From: an uncultured Eubacteriales bacterium
GTDB taxonomy: Bacteria > Bacillota > Clostridia > Oscillospirales > CAG-272
Assembly (NCBI GenBank): GCA_934393265.1
Contig: CAKRQL010000024.1
Span: forward strand, 62,001-126,000
Direction: 5' to 3'
Length of the DNA: 64,000 bases
The notes beneath the pieces were generated by a model. The model made no database searches. It worked only from the letters and a program-made list of their open reading frames with translations, and was not told the DNA's origin. Position numbers and translations under genes: made by a program. Positions 8,266 to 16,372 of the stretch are shown here, in pieces (position 1 is the first letter of the stretch; each line of letters starts with the position of its first letter).

Positions 8266-8318
8266 CGGAAAAACAAAAATGCCCGGTTGCAACAGTAAAA
8301 ACTGGATTGCAACCGGGC
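8266..8318 (-). terminator. Intrinsic terminator in the leader of the EAL gene (expression platform)
   Basis: A perfect twelve-base-pair stem (gcccggttgcaa 8281-8292 with ttgcaaccgggc 8307-8318), extended by cagt/actg inside, is followed on the minus strand by ATTTTTGTTTTT. It lies between riboswitch 1 and the GTG start, so it is the likely switch point: ligand binding could favour or prevent this terminator. Confidence 0.85.
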
Positions 8319-8400
8319 TGACTTCTTTTTTATAAAGTCCCCAAGCTTTGCGTCACCGCCTCACGACGGCTTTGCCGATATTCGATTTTTTACGACGGAT
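8319..8400 (-). promoter_or_regulatory. c-di-GMP-I (GEMM) riboswitch 1
   Basis: Read on the minus strand, 8376-8335 contains GGCAAAGCC, a stem with a GTGA (GNRA) tetraloop, then GACGCAAAGC and GGGGACTT, the conserved core of the class I c-di-GMP aptamer. The P2 pairing is CCGUC with GGCGG around the GUGA loop; a GACTT/AAGTC hairpin follows. It starts about ten bases after a strong promoter and is followed by an intrinsic terminator and the EAL gene. The family assignment rests on the conserved core and the gene it precedes. Confidence 0.88.
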
Positions 8401-8416
8401 ACCGTCGGCAGGGTAT

Positions 8417-8445
8417 ATAATATCATAATATATTCTCTTTGTCAA
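8417..8445 (-). promoter_or_regulatory. Promoter of riboswitch 1 / EAL gene
   Basis: On the minus strand TTGACA (8445-8440), 17 bases, TATTAT (8422-8417). The start would fall near 8410, directly before the aptamer. Confidence 0.85.
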
Positions 8446-8533
8446 TACTTTTTTGCGCACATTACACAGAAAAGCGACCGAAAGTAACAAAAAACAGCAG
8501 AAAATCGTCGAAAAAATACCTGCGCCGGGGAAT

Positions 8534-8559
8534 CGCCGCCGCAAGTATGCGCGGCGGCG
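8534..8559 (-). other. GC hairpin between the two riboswitch units
   Basis: Perfect nine-base-pair inverted repeat cgccgccgc (8534-8542) / gcggcggcg (8551-8559) with an eight-base loop and no U-tract. It lies between the terminator of riboswitch 2 and the promoter of riboswitch 1. No convincing coding sequence is present here. Confidence 0.6.
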
Positions 8560-8588
8560 GTCTGACGGCGGCTCCTCTGACTTTCGTC

Positions 8589-8634
8589 AAAAAAGCCAGA
8601 CTACCGCACAAAAAACGGTAATCCGGCAACTGGC
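8589..8634 (-). terminator. Terminator overlapping the 3' side of riboswitch 2
   Basis: On the minus strand GCCAG (8634-8630) and TACCG pair with CGGTA and CTGGC (8599-8595), then TTTTTT (8594-8589). The upstream arm overlaps the 3' part of the aptamer region, the usual layout of a transcriptional riboswitch. Confidence 0.75.
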
Positions 8635-8697
8635 TGGCTCAGTGAGCCCCTATAGCTTTGCGTAATAGCCTCGCGACTATCTTGCCCCTGTCAGACA
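8606..8697 (-). promoter_or_regulatory. c-di-GMP-I (GEMM) riboswitch 2
   Basis: On the minus strand the segment reads GACAGGGGCAAG, a stem ATAGTC-GCGA-GGCTAT with a GNRA loop, TACGCAAAGC, TATAGGGGCTC and a GGCTC/GAGCC hairpin, then GTTGCCGGATTACCG. The tail resembles the 3' strand of the Vibrio Vc2 aptamer. It is a second, diverged copy of the same class about 280 bases upstream of riboswitch 1, with its own promoter and terminator. What it controls is unclear, because the next gene already has riboswitch 1. Confidence 0.85.
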
Positions 8698-8748
8698 TTG
8701 CGGGCGTGTCCCCCCGACAAAGCGATAAACGCACCACGCCGGAAACAT

Positions 8749-8777
8749 CCCCCGGTGAATATTGTACACACCGGGGG
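8749..8777. promoter_or_regulatory. Palindrome around the -10 box of the riboswitch 2 promoter
   Basis: A nine-base-pair inverted repeat (cccccggtg 8749-8757, caccggggg 8769-8777) encloses the -10 hexamer. It has no U-tract on either strand, so an operator fits better than a terminator. The binding factor is unknown. Confidence 0.55.
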
Positions 8778-8789
8778 AGGATTTGTCAA
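8761..8789 (-). promoter_or_regulatory. Promoter of riboswitch 2
   Basis: Minus strand TTGACA (8789-8784), 17 bases, TACAAT (8766-8761). Close to consensus; it lies just after the GH3 gene. Confidence 0.85.
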
Positions 8790-8817
8790 GAAAAATTTTT
8801 GAAAAAAACAAAATTTA

Positions 8818-10986
8818 TTACTCCGTGACGGTTACGGTCGCCGTTTTGAAGTGCTCGCCGTCCCCGCTCACAAAGAGGCGGAAGTCTCCGGGCTCGACCA
8901 CTTTACCAAAATCCCCGGACACAAATCCGAGTGTGGACGCGGGAACGCGGAAAGTCACGGTCTTTGTCTCGCCCGCCGGGATTTCCACGCGCGCAAAGTC
9001 TATGAGAGTGCGCACCGGGGTAAGGCGGGAGCAGATAAGATCGCGGAAATAGAGCTGTACGACCTCTACGCCGTCGCGCGCGCTCACATTCTTTACGTCG
9101 ACCGAGACGGTAAACTCGCCGTCCGTCGAAATCTTATCGGCGGAGAGCCTCACATCTCCGTACTCGAACTCGGAATATGAGAGACCGCGACCGAAGTAAT
9201 AGAGGTTCGTCGACGGGGCGTCCATATACCGACCGTCGTGCCAGTAATCGTACTGATTGTAGTAGCACGGGAGCGTTCCTGTGCTGTACGGGAAGGAGAT
9301 CGGGAGCTTACCCGAGAAGTTTTCATCGCCGAGCAGGAGCGCGGCAACAGCCTTTCCGCCGAGGTCCCCGCCGTTGAAGCACTGCAGGAGCGCGGCGGAG
9401 CACTTCTTCACCTCTCCGAGCACGAGCGGCTTTCCGGTCACCATGACGGTTATAACATTCGGGCAGACGGCAAAGACCCGGCGGGCGAGCTCATTCTGTC
9501 TTCCGTAGAGCGCGAGGTCGGAGCGGTCCTTGGTTTCCCCGTTCTCTGCAAGGTCGTCACCGAGGACGAGAACGACGACGTCCGCGTCTTTCGCGGCGGC
9601 TATCGCGGCGTGCATCATTCTGTCTGACTCCTCGTCGGAGATTTCCTTTTCTATAACGCACCCCTGCTCATAAACTATCTCGGTATCCGGGAGCGCGGCG
9701 CGAAGCCCGGAGAGGACTGTTACGTTCACGCCGTTCGGCTCTGCATCCGGGTTTGGCGACGGGTGGGACAGGAATGTCCAGTCGCCTATCTGCGCGCGCC
9801 AGTCGTCGGCATTCGGTCCTATTACGGCGACTTTCCCGAGCTTCTTTCTGTCAAGCGGGAGTATGCCGTTGTTCTCAAGAAGAACGCAGCTCTCAAGAGC
9901 GGCGCGGTAGTTCAGCTTTTCGTGCTCCGCGCAGCCTATCACCGAGCGGTCCGGGCGCTTTCTCGTCCCGTCGAGGAGCCCGAGCCTTGCCTTGACGCGG
10001 AGTATTCTTCTGACCGCGTCGTCAATAAACTCCATGGGAATATCCCCGCGCTCTACAGCCTCGGTGCATCCCCGCTCAAACTCCGGGGTGTTCATGCTCA
10101 TATCGTTACCCGCGAGAACGCCGAGCTTCGCCGCCTCGGTCTCGTCTTTCGCTATATACTGCCGCTTGACGAGTGCACGGAAATTTTCCCAGTCGGTGAC
10201 GACAAAGCCCTCAAAGCCGAACTCATCTTTAAGTATCTCACGAAGGTAACGACGGTTAATCGTAAGGGGAATACCGTCTATCGAGCCGTAGGCAGTCATG
10301 AACGTCATGCACCCGGCGTCGACCGCCGCGCGGAACGGCGGCAGGAAGCTCTCCCTCGCCTTTCTCTCGGTTATCTCGGCGTCGTAGGCGTCGCGCCCGC
10401 CGGTCGCCTCGCCATAGGCGAGATAGTGCTTTGCACATGCGGCTACAAGTCCGTCGGTCTGATAGCCGCGGATAATGGCTGCGCCGAGGCGGGAGACAAC
10501 GAGCGTGTCCTCGCCGAAAGTCTCGTCAACTCTTCCCCACCGAAGATCTCTGCCTATGCAGAGGACAGGTGAGAACACCCAGTCAAGGCCGTCCGCCGCG
10601 ACTTCCTTTGCCGTTGCAAGCCCTATCTTTTCAACAAGCTCCTCGTCAAACGAGCAAGCCATGGCGAGCTGTGACGGAAATACCGTCGCCCCGTGGAGGA
10701 GCGCGTGACCGTGCACGGCATCTATACCGAACATCGGCATTATTCCGAGGCGGCTCGCCGCCGCGCCGTCGTTATATCTCCCGGTCTCCGGACCGAGGAC
10801 ATGCAGGTACGACCCCTGAAGTCCGGCGACCACCTTTTTGTTGAAGTCCTCCTCCGGCAGGGCTTGATAGGAGAGCTGAAGCATCTGATTGACCTTTTCA
10901 TTAAGGGTCATCTTCCCTATGAGCTCTTCAATTTTCTTTTCAAGTTCGGGGCTTATTTTCGCGGGCTTTGTGCTGTTCTTTTTCAT
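8818..10986 (-). CDS. bglX: Glycoside hydrolase family 3 beta-glucosidase
   Basis: A 722-residue GH3 enzyme without a signal peptide, so probably cytoplasmic. It has the (beta/alpha)8 domain with GIDAVHGH (about 87-94), KHYLAYG (186-192) and the nucleophile region GFVVTDWENF, with Asp265 as the expected nucleophile. A second alpha/beta sandwich domain (IGPNADDWR, VLVLGDDLAENGE) and a C-terminal fibronectin III-like domain (VDVKNVSARDGVEVVQLYF) follow. It cleaves terminal beta-linked glucose or related sugars from oligosaccharides; exact specificity cannot be read. The gene for a Gfo/Idh-type oxidoreductase lies 100 bases upstream on the same strand, and the two are probably co-transcribed. 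The ATG at 10986 follows GGAGGAAAGAC. Confidence 0.93.
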   Translation of the reverse strand: MKKNSTKPAKISPELEKKIEELIGKMTLNEKVNQMLQLSYQALPEEDFNKKVVAGLQGSYLHVLGPETGRYNDGAAASRLGIMPMFGIDAVHGHALLHGATVFPSQLAMACSFDEELVEKIGLATAKEVAADGLDWVFSPVLCIGRDLRWGRVDETFGEDTLVVSRLGAAIIRGYQTDGLVAACAKHYLAYGEATGGRDAYDAEITERKARESFLPPFRAAVDAGCMTFMTAYGSIDGIPLTINRRYLREILKDEFGFEGFVVTDWENFRALVKRQYIAKDETEAAKLGVLAGNDMSMNTPEFERGCTEAVERGDIPMEFIDDAVRRILRVKARLGLLDGTRKRPDRSVIGCAEHEKLNYRAALESCVLLENNGILPLDRKKLGKVAVIGPNADDWRAQIGDWTFLSHPSPNPDAEPNGVNVTVLSGLRAALPDTEIVYEQGCVIEKEISDEESDRMMHAAIAAAKDADVVVLVLGDDLAENGETKDRSDLALYGRQNELARRVFAVCPNVITVMVTGKPLVLGEVKKCSAALLQCFNGGDLGGKAVAALLLGDENFSGKLPISFPYSTGTLPCYYNQYDYWHDGRYMDAPSTNLYYFGRGLSYSEFEYGDVRLSADKISTDGEFTVSVDVKNVSARDGVEVVQLYFRDLICSRLTPVRTLIDFARVEIPAGETKTVTFRVPASTLGFVSGDFGKVVEPGDFRLFVSGDGEHFKTATVTVTE

Positions 10987-11086
10987 GTCTTTCCTCCGTT
11001 TTCAGGGCTGATTTCGGGGGGGTGCTTTTTTAGTTTATTTTTTCAGTCCGCATGTATTCCGAACGGTTTTTTCGCAGAATATGTCA

Positions 11087-12133
11087 TTAAATGTTTACAA
11101 AAATCGCGTTTTTACTCTCTCCGGAGGCTATCGCCGCCTCTATAACCGAGAGGACGCGCCGCACCTGCTGCGGCTTTATCGCCATATCGCATTTCCCGTC
11201 GATTGCCGCGGTGAAATTCCGGTAGAAATCATGGACGTCGGATACCGGGCGGGGACACTCGTAGGTGCGGAGCGTCAGGCTGTCGCGCGGAGCCATAGTC
11301 TTTGTTATTCCCGCGGCGGTCTGCACCGGGAGAACGTCCCGCTCGCACCAGGCGAGAAGCTTTGCGACGCGGCAATTCTTCTGCCAGTCGTCTATCACCG
11401 CCGTTCCGCCAGTCGCCTGCACATAAAAGCGCGGGAGCGGGAGAAAATTATAGGTCCCGACCTCGACCGTCGCGCGCTTTCCGCTCTCAAAAGTCATATG
11501 GAGATTAAAGCCGTCGTCAACCTCCTTTGTGGTTATATGCGTCATCTCGCAGTAGATATGCGTTACCTTTTCCGGAATAAGCTGTAAAATCTGGTCTATC
11601 AGGTGAACACCCCAGTCGTATATCATGCCGCCGCCGTGCTCCGCCTTACATCTCCAGTCCGAGGGTATCCCGCGGGAGCCGTGTATTCTTGACTCAATAT
11701 TGACGGCGTCCCCTATCTCCCCGGTGCGGAGAAGGGAGCGTATCGCGAGGTAGTCGACGTCCCACCGACGGTTCTGGTGAACGGTCAGGAGCCGCCCCGC
11801 CGTCTCTGCCTCACGGCACATATCGTCAAAATCCGAGACCGAGAGCGCGACCGGCTTTTCACATATTACATGCTTTCCGGCGCGGAGCGCGGATATTGCT
11901 ATCTCTTTATGCGAGTCGTTCGGCGTCGCGCAGACGACTATATCAACCTCCGGGTCGGAAAGAAGCTCCTCCCGCGAGGAATACACGCGTATACCGCGCT
12001 CCCGTGCGGCGTCGCACCGCGCCGCCGATATATCGTAAACTCCGGCAAGGGCGACAGCATCGCTCCGGAGAGCGTGCTCCGCATGCCATGCGCCCTGTCC
12101 GCCGTAACCTATTATTGCGATTTTCTTCTTCAT
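11087..12133 (-). CDS. Gfo/Idh/MocA family oxidoreductase
   Basis: A 348-residue NAD(P)-dependent sugar or cyclitol dehydrogenase-like protein. The N-terminal Rossmann fold begins MKKKIAIIGYGGQGAWHAEHA. The family motif CEKPVAL at about residue 95 supplies the conserved lysine. A C-terminal alpha/beta substrate domain with YDWGVHLIDQILQL contains the histidine and aspartate expected near the active site. The substrate is unknown; beside a GH3 glucosidase, a carbohydrate role is likely. It is the first gene of the pair, with a clear promoter at 12210-12238. Confidence 0.9.
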   Translation of the reverse strand: MKKKIAIIGYGGQGAWHAEHALRSDAVALAGVYDISAARCDAARERGIRVYSSREELLSDPEVDIVVCATPNDSHKEIAISALRAGKHVICEKPVALSVSDFDDMCREAETAGRLLTVHQNRRWDVDYLAIRSLLRTGEIGDAVNIESRIHGSRGIPSDWRCKAEHGGGMIYDWGVHLIDQILQLIPEKVTHIYCEMTHITTKEVDDGFNLHMTFESGKRATVEVGTYNFLPLPRFYVQATGGTAVIDDWQKNCRVAKLLAWCERDVLPVQTAAGITKTMAPRDSLTLRTYECPRPVSDVHDFYRNFTAAIDGKCDMAIKPQQVRRVLSVIEAAIASGESKNAIFVNI

Positions 12134-12209
12134 GCTTTTCGCTCCTTTTCCCCGGCATTATCCGGGGCGCAGGGGGATGCAGAATAAAGCAAGGACCCCC
12201 GACGCTATA

Positions 12210-12238
12210 ATTTTAGCATACGGGAGTCCCCCTTGCAA
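12210..12238 (-). promoter_or_regulatory. Promoter of the Gfo/Idh-GH3 operon
   Basis: Minus strand TTGCAA (12238-12233), 17 bases, TAAAAT (12215-12210). Flanking gcaagc/gcttgc half-sites upstream (from 12235) might be an operator, but this is weak. Confidence 0.7.
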
Positions 12239-12279
12239 GCTTGATTTTGCAATTCGCTTGCACTATATTGCTGCGAATT

Positions 12280-13197
12280 TTACAGCAGAGCCGAGATAAA
12301 CGGCAGGTCGAGCAGCGCGCCGAAGGCGACGCCCGAGGCATAAACGATGCCGAGTATCACGAAGTTTTCCGCCTTTTTCCGGTTCACGCGGAATAGTATT
12401 GCTATTCCGACCCCGGCAGCCGTGAGAAGCCCCGCCATAGCCGTCCCGGCGCTTATCATGCCGTCAACATACAGCTCGGTAAGGACGACGGACGCGGCGC
12501 AGTTCGGCACAAGACCTATGAGAGCCGATATGAAATATCCGAGCACGGGCACGGAGGACACCACCCCGGCTATCCTCTCCTCACCGAGAAAGTACACACC
12601 CGCGTTCAGAAGAAGATTGATTATAAGAACGAAAATTATTATCTCTGCCGTGTGGTGGAGAGCCGAGCGGAGTATTCCCCGCTCGCAATGGCAGCCGTCG
12701 CTCTCACAGAAGCGGTCGATGTCCATCTCCTCCCCATCGCGGTGCATGATATGGCAGACGAGGGTCACGGCGTATCCGACGAGGAGCCCGACAACAACCT
12801 TATATGCGATAAGCAGAAGTATTCTCGCCGCCGGCGTACCGGAGGATAGCATGACGGGGAGCATCTCGTCCGAGGTCGAGAGGAACACCGCAATGAGCGC
12901 GCCCATGCCTATGACCCTACCCGTGTACAGATTTGCCGCCGCGGCGGAGAACCCGCACTGTGGCACCGCGCCGAGAAGAGCACCGAGAGCCGGGGCAAAG
13001 CCCCCCGCCTTTCCCATTACCGCCTTTGCCTTATCCGACGCCTTGTGCTCTATGAACTCCATACAGAGGTAGGTCAGAAAGAGGAAAGGCAAAAGCTTCA
13101 GAGTATCGAGGAGCCCGTCGAGGATCACCGCGTGAAGAAAGCCCCCACCACCCTCCGCGTGCATAAGCGCAAGCGCGCAGGTTATACTGTTATTCAT
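12280..13197 (-). CDS. Multi-span permease, ArsP_2-like heavy-metal exporter family
   Basis: The 305-residue protein is almost entirely membrane segments (eight to ten). Two matching motifs, GAVPQCGFSAAA (about 75-86) and GLVPNCAASVVLTELYV (about 226-242), each place a cysteine after Pro-Gln/Asn at the start of a half, suggesting an internal duplication and a metal or metalloid path. This is the pattern of the '10TM putative heavy-metal exporter' family (DUF2899/ArsP_2), sometimes annotated as a manganese transporter. A His/Cys/Asp-rich central loop (HIMHRDGEEMDIDRFCESDGC) may bind metal. No manganese riboswitch was seen in the leader. It is a single gene with its own promoter. Confidence 0.75.
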   Translation of the reverse strand: MNNSITCALALMHAEGGGGFLHAVILDGLLDTLKLLPFLFLTYLCMEFIEHKASDKAKAVMGKAGGFAPALGALLGAVPQCGFSAAAANLYTGRVIGMGALIAVFLSTSDEMLPVMLSSGTPAARILLLIAYKVVVGLLVGYAVTLVCHIMHRDGEEMDIDRFCESDGCHCERGILRSALHHTAEIIIFVLIINLLLNAGVYFLGEERIAGVVSSVPVLGYFISALIGLVPNCAASVVLTELYVDGMISAGTAMAGLLTAAGVGIAILFRVNRKKAENFVILGIVYASGVAFGALLDLPFISALL

Positions 13198-13277
13198 ATA
13201 TCTTTTGTATCCTTACCTGCCGTAACAGTACTTATTTAACGTACCGTCCGTCTTTATTTCTTATTTTTGTCCTTTAT

Positions 13278-13306
13278 ATATTACAACCGCGCGGGTCTCC
13301 TGTCAA
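13278..13306 (-). promoter_or_regulatory. Promoter of the heavy-metal permease gene
   Basis: Minus strand TTGACA (13306-13301), 17 bases, TAATAT (13283-13278), about 80 bases before the ATG. Confidence 0.8.
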
Positions 13307-13371
13307 GTCAAAAATCACAAAAGACACAAAAATCCCCCCTGCCCCGCCCTCCGCGGCTCGTTTTTCAGATT

Positions 13372-13398
13372 TTAGCACTCTCGTACTCCGAGTGCTAA
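13372..13398 (+). promoter_or_regulatory. CIRCE element (HrcA operator) upstream of clpB
   Basis: ttagcactc (13372-13380), nine-base spacer, gagtgctaa (13390-13398): a perfect match to the HrcA-binding CIRCE consensus. It lies 120 bases before the clpB start. A tataat at 13449-13454 with ttcatt 17 bases upstream is a possible promoter. Confidence 0.96.
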
Positions 13399-13518
13399 CA
13401 TTTACAGTTTGTTAATAATATAAGCTTCATTTATTAACATTTTACCACTATAATGTAAGCAAACATATTGGGGATATGCCGAGAGGCAATCCCGTCAGAA
13501 ACAGGAAAGGAATAATAT

Positions 13519-16110
13519 ATGGACAACGAGAAATTAACAAAAAAGACGGTCGACGCGCTGAACGCCGCCCACTCGCTCGCCGTGGAGTATTCAAACTCCG
13601 CAATAGAGCCGGAGCACATACTTCTCGCGCTCCTTACAGATAAAGAGGGACTTATCCCCGAGGTTCTCACCTCAATGAACGTAAACGGAGAACAGCTTGC
13701 CGGCGCAGTAAAGGCGGCGGTTGAGGCTTTCCCGCGCCTCGGCGGCAGCGGCTACTCGCCCGACAGGATATACTTCTCTGCCGACGCCGGGAAGGTCCTT
13801 GACGCGGCGGACCGTGAGCGCGAGGGAATGGGAGACGATTACGTCTCCGTCGAGCACATAATGCTCGCCCTCATATCCTCGGGCGGCAAGGCAGCGGAGC
13901 TCCTGCGCAATGCGGGGGTCGAGCGCGGGGCGTTTCTCTCGGAGCTCAAAAAGTTCCGCGGGAACAGCCGCGTCTCCACCGAGTCGCCGGAGGACACCTA
14001 CAACGCGCTGAAGAAGTACGGTCACGACCTTGTCGAGGAGGCAAGGGAGCGCAAGCTCGACCCGGTTATCGGACGTGACGAGGAGATACGGAACGTCATC
14101 CGCATACTCTCCCGTAAAACCAAAAACAACCCCTGTCTGATAGGCGAGCCCGGCGTCGGTAAAACGGCTATTGTCGAGGGACTGGCGCAGCGTATCGTCA
14201 AAGGCGACGTTCCCGCGAACCTGCAGGGGCGGACGGTATTCTCGCTCGATATGGGCGCGCTCATCGCCGGAGCAAAATACAGAGGCGAATTTGAGGAGAG
14301 GCTGAAAGCCGTGCTCGGTGAGGTGAAAGCCTCGGAGGGCAGAATAATTCTCTTCATAGATGAGCTCCATACCATTGTCGGCGCGGGCAAGACCGACGGC
14401 GCGATGGACGCGGGCAATCTCTTAAAGCCCATGCTTGCGCGCGGCGAGCTCCACTGCATCGGCGCGACAACCCTCAACGAGTACCGCCAGTACATCGAAA
14501 AGGACGCGGCACTCGAGCGGCGTTTCCAGCCGGTCAACGTACCGGAGCCCACGGTCGAGGACACTATATCAATCCTCCGCGGACTGCGCGAGCGGTACGA
14601 GGTTTACCACGGCGTAAAAATTCACGACGCGGCGATAATAGCGGCGGCTACCCTCTCCGCAAGGTATATCACCGACAGGTTCCTGCCGGATAAAGCGATA
14701 GACTTGATAGACGAGGCGTGCGCGCTGATAAAAACGGAAATGAACTCAATGCCGAGCGAGATGGACGCGATATCCCGCCGTATCATGCAGCTCGAGATTG
14801 AGGAGGCCGCGCTCAAAAAAGAGACGGATAAGCTCTCGCTCGACAGGCTCGAAAAGCTCCGCGCGGAGCTCTCCGACCTGCGTGAAAAATTCTCCGCAAT
14901 GAAAGCAAAATGGGAGAACGAAAAGAACACTGTCGGCAAGGCGCGTAAAATCCGCGAGGAGATCGACCTTGTGAACGGAGAGATCGAGCAGGCGGAGGCA
15001 AAATACGACCTCTCAAAGCTCGCGGAGCTCAAATACGGTAAGCTCCCGCAGCTGAAAGCCGAGCTCGAAAAAGCCGAGGCGGAGGCGAAGAAGAGCGACA
15101 CCTCGCTCGTGCGTGACGCGGTCACAGCGGACGAGATAGCGCGGATTATCTCCCGCTGGACGGGTATACCCGTAACAAAGCTCATGGAGGGCGAGCGCGA
15201 GAAGCTACTCCACCTTGAGGACATTCTCCACAAGAGAGTGATAGGACAGGACGAGGCGGTCACAAAGGTTGCGAACGCAATAATCCGCTCCCGCGCCGGA
15301 ATACAGGACCCGAAGCGCCCGATAGGCTCCTTTATGTTCTTAGGACCCACCGGTGTAGGCAAGACCGAGCTTGCAAAAACGCTCGCAGAGGCACTGTTCG
15401 ACGACGAGCGGAACATGGTCCGTATCGATATGTCGGAATACATGGAGAAATACAGCGTGTCGAGACTTATCGGTGCGCCTCCCGGATACGTCGGCTATGA
15501 CGAGGGCGGTCAGCTCACCGAGGCCGTGCGCCGTAAGCCCTATTCCGTAGTCCTCTTCGATGAGGTCGAAAAGGCGCACCCGGACGTATTCAACATCCTC
15601 CTGCAGGTGCTCGACGACGGCAGAATCACCGACAGCCACGGAAGAACGGTTGACTTCAAGAACACGATAATCATAATGACGAGCAACCTCGGCTCCGACA
15701 TTATTCTTGACGGAATAAAGGACGGCGAGATAAGCCCGGAGGCAAAGGAGCGCGTCTCCTCTCTTCTGAAATCCTCCTTCCGCCCGGAGTTTTTGAACCG
15801 TCTTGACGAGATAATCTACTTCAAGCCGCTGACGAAGTCAAACGTCACCTCCATTGTGACTATGGCTCTTCGCGACCTTGAGGCAAGGCTCGCAGAGCGG
15901 CAGGTGAAACTGTGTGTCACCGACCGCGCAAAGGAGTATATCGTCGACTCTGCTTACGACCCGATCTACGGCGCGCGTCCTCTTAAGAGATTTATAAAGA
16001 GCAATGTCGAAACCCTTGTGGCAAGGCTCATTATCTCAGAGGATATAGCCCCCGACACCACGATAACCGTGGACTACGACGGGCAGACGCTCACCGCGGC
16101 AACGAAGTGA
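13519..16110 (+). CDS. clpB: ATP-dependent chaperone ClpB
   Basis: An 863-residue Hsp100 disaggregase of normal length. The N-terminal double-repeat domain (about 1-145) is followed by AAA1 with Walker A GEPGVGKT (about 209-216) and FIDELHTIVGAGK. A long coiled-coil middle domain (about 405-525) distinguishes ClpB from ClpA/ClpC. AAA2 has GPTGVGKTELAK (about 610-621) and the pore-loop region IGAPPGYVGY. It works with DnaK to dissolve protein aggregates in the cytosol. It starts at ATG 13519 after AAAGGAATAATAT. HrcA control through the CIRCE site is expected. A 15-bp inverted repeat after the stop ends transcription. Confidence 0.98.
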   Translation: MDNEKLTKKTVDALNAAHSLAVEYSNSAIEPEHILLALLTDKEGLIPEVLTSMNVNGEQLAGAVKAAVEAFPRLGGSGYSPDRIYFSADAGKVLDAADREREGMGDDYVSVEHIMLALISSGGKAAELLRNAGVERGAFLSELKKFRGNSRVSTESPEDTYNALKKYGHDLVEEARERKLDPVIGRDEEIRNVIRILSRKTKNNPCLIGEPGVGKTAIVEGLAQRIVKGDVPANLQGRTVFSLDMGALIAGAKYRGEFEERLKAVLGEVKASEGRIILFIDELHTIVGAGKTDGAMDAGNLLKPMLARGELHCIGATTLNEYRQYIEKDAALERRFQPVNVPEPTVEDTISILRGLRERYEVYHGVKIHDAAIIAAATLSARYITDRFLPDKAIDLIDEACALIKTEMNSMPSEMDAISRRIMQLEIEEAALKKETDKLSLDRLEKLRAELSDLREKFSAMKAKWENEKNTVGKARKIREEIDLVNGEIEQAEAKYDLSKLAELKYGKLPQLKAELEKAEAEAKKSDTSLVRDAVTADEIARIISRWTGIPVTKLMEGEREKLLHLEDILHKRVIGQDEAVTKVANAIIRSRAGIQDPKRPIGSFMFLGPTGVGKTELAKTLAEALFDDERNMVRIDMSEYMEKYSVSRLIGAPPGYVGYDEGGQLTEAVRRKPYSVVLFDEVEKAHPDVFNILLQVLDDGRITDSHGRTVDFKNTIIIMTSNLGSDIILDGIKDGEISPEAKERVSSLLKSSFRPEFLNRLDEIIYFKPLTKSNVTSIVTMALRDLEARLAERQVKLCVTDRAKEYIVDSAYDPIYGARPLKRFIKSNVETLVARLIISEDIAPDTTITVDYDGQTLTAATK

Positions 16111-16133
16111 GAATGGCAGGCTGAAGCCGCAAC

Positions 16134-16173
16134 CATTACGAAAAAGTGTAACAATTCACACTTTTTCGTAATG
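16134..16173 (+). terminator. Bidirectional terminator after clpB
   Basis: Perfect 16-base inverted repeat (16134-16149 and 16158-16173) with an eight-base loop. The arm contains a run of five A or T, so it can act on both strands. Confidence 0.8.
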
Positions 16174-16245
16174 AAAGATGCATCGCGATAGAAAAACCCC
16201 CGCAAACGGCATACCGTGTATCGATTACGGCGCGCCGCGGCGGGG

Positions 16246-16372
16246 ATTTTTTGATTTTTGGCTTTTTATTTTTGCTTGTTGGTTTTTGATTTTTGGCTTT
16301 TTGCTCTTGCTTGTTGGTTTTTGAGTTTTGGCTTTTTGTTCTTGGTCGTTGGTTTTTGAGTTTTCGTTTTTC
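16246..16372. repeat. 35-bp T-rich tandem repeat (about 3.6 copies)
   Basis: Units begin at 16246, 16281 and 16316, with a partial copy from 16351. Each unit combines ggtttttga, ttttggcttttt and cttgcttgtt. A minus-strand reading frame through it gives a Lys/Gln/Asn-only peptide and is not accepted as a gene. The rest of 16174-16445 shows nothing else recognisable. Confidence 0.85.

Noticed and set aside
8250..8312. Longer N-terminus of the EAL-domain protein
   Set aside because: The extension would be translated through the intrinsic terminator, while the GTG at 8249 has an ideal AGGAGG spacing.
8353..8544. 63-codon minus-strand reading frame between the riboswitches
   Set aside because: It starts with TTG without a ribosome site, runs through a promoter and ends inside the riboswitch 1 aptamer.
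13198..13300. Manganese (yybP-ykoY) riboswitch before the permease gene
   Set aside because: The conserved core of that riboswitch is not present in the leader.
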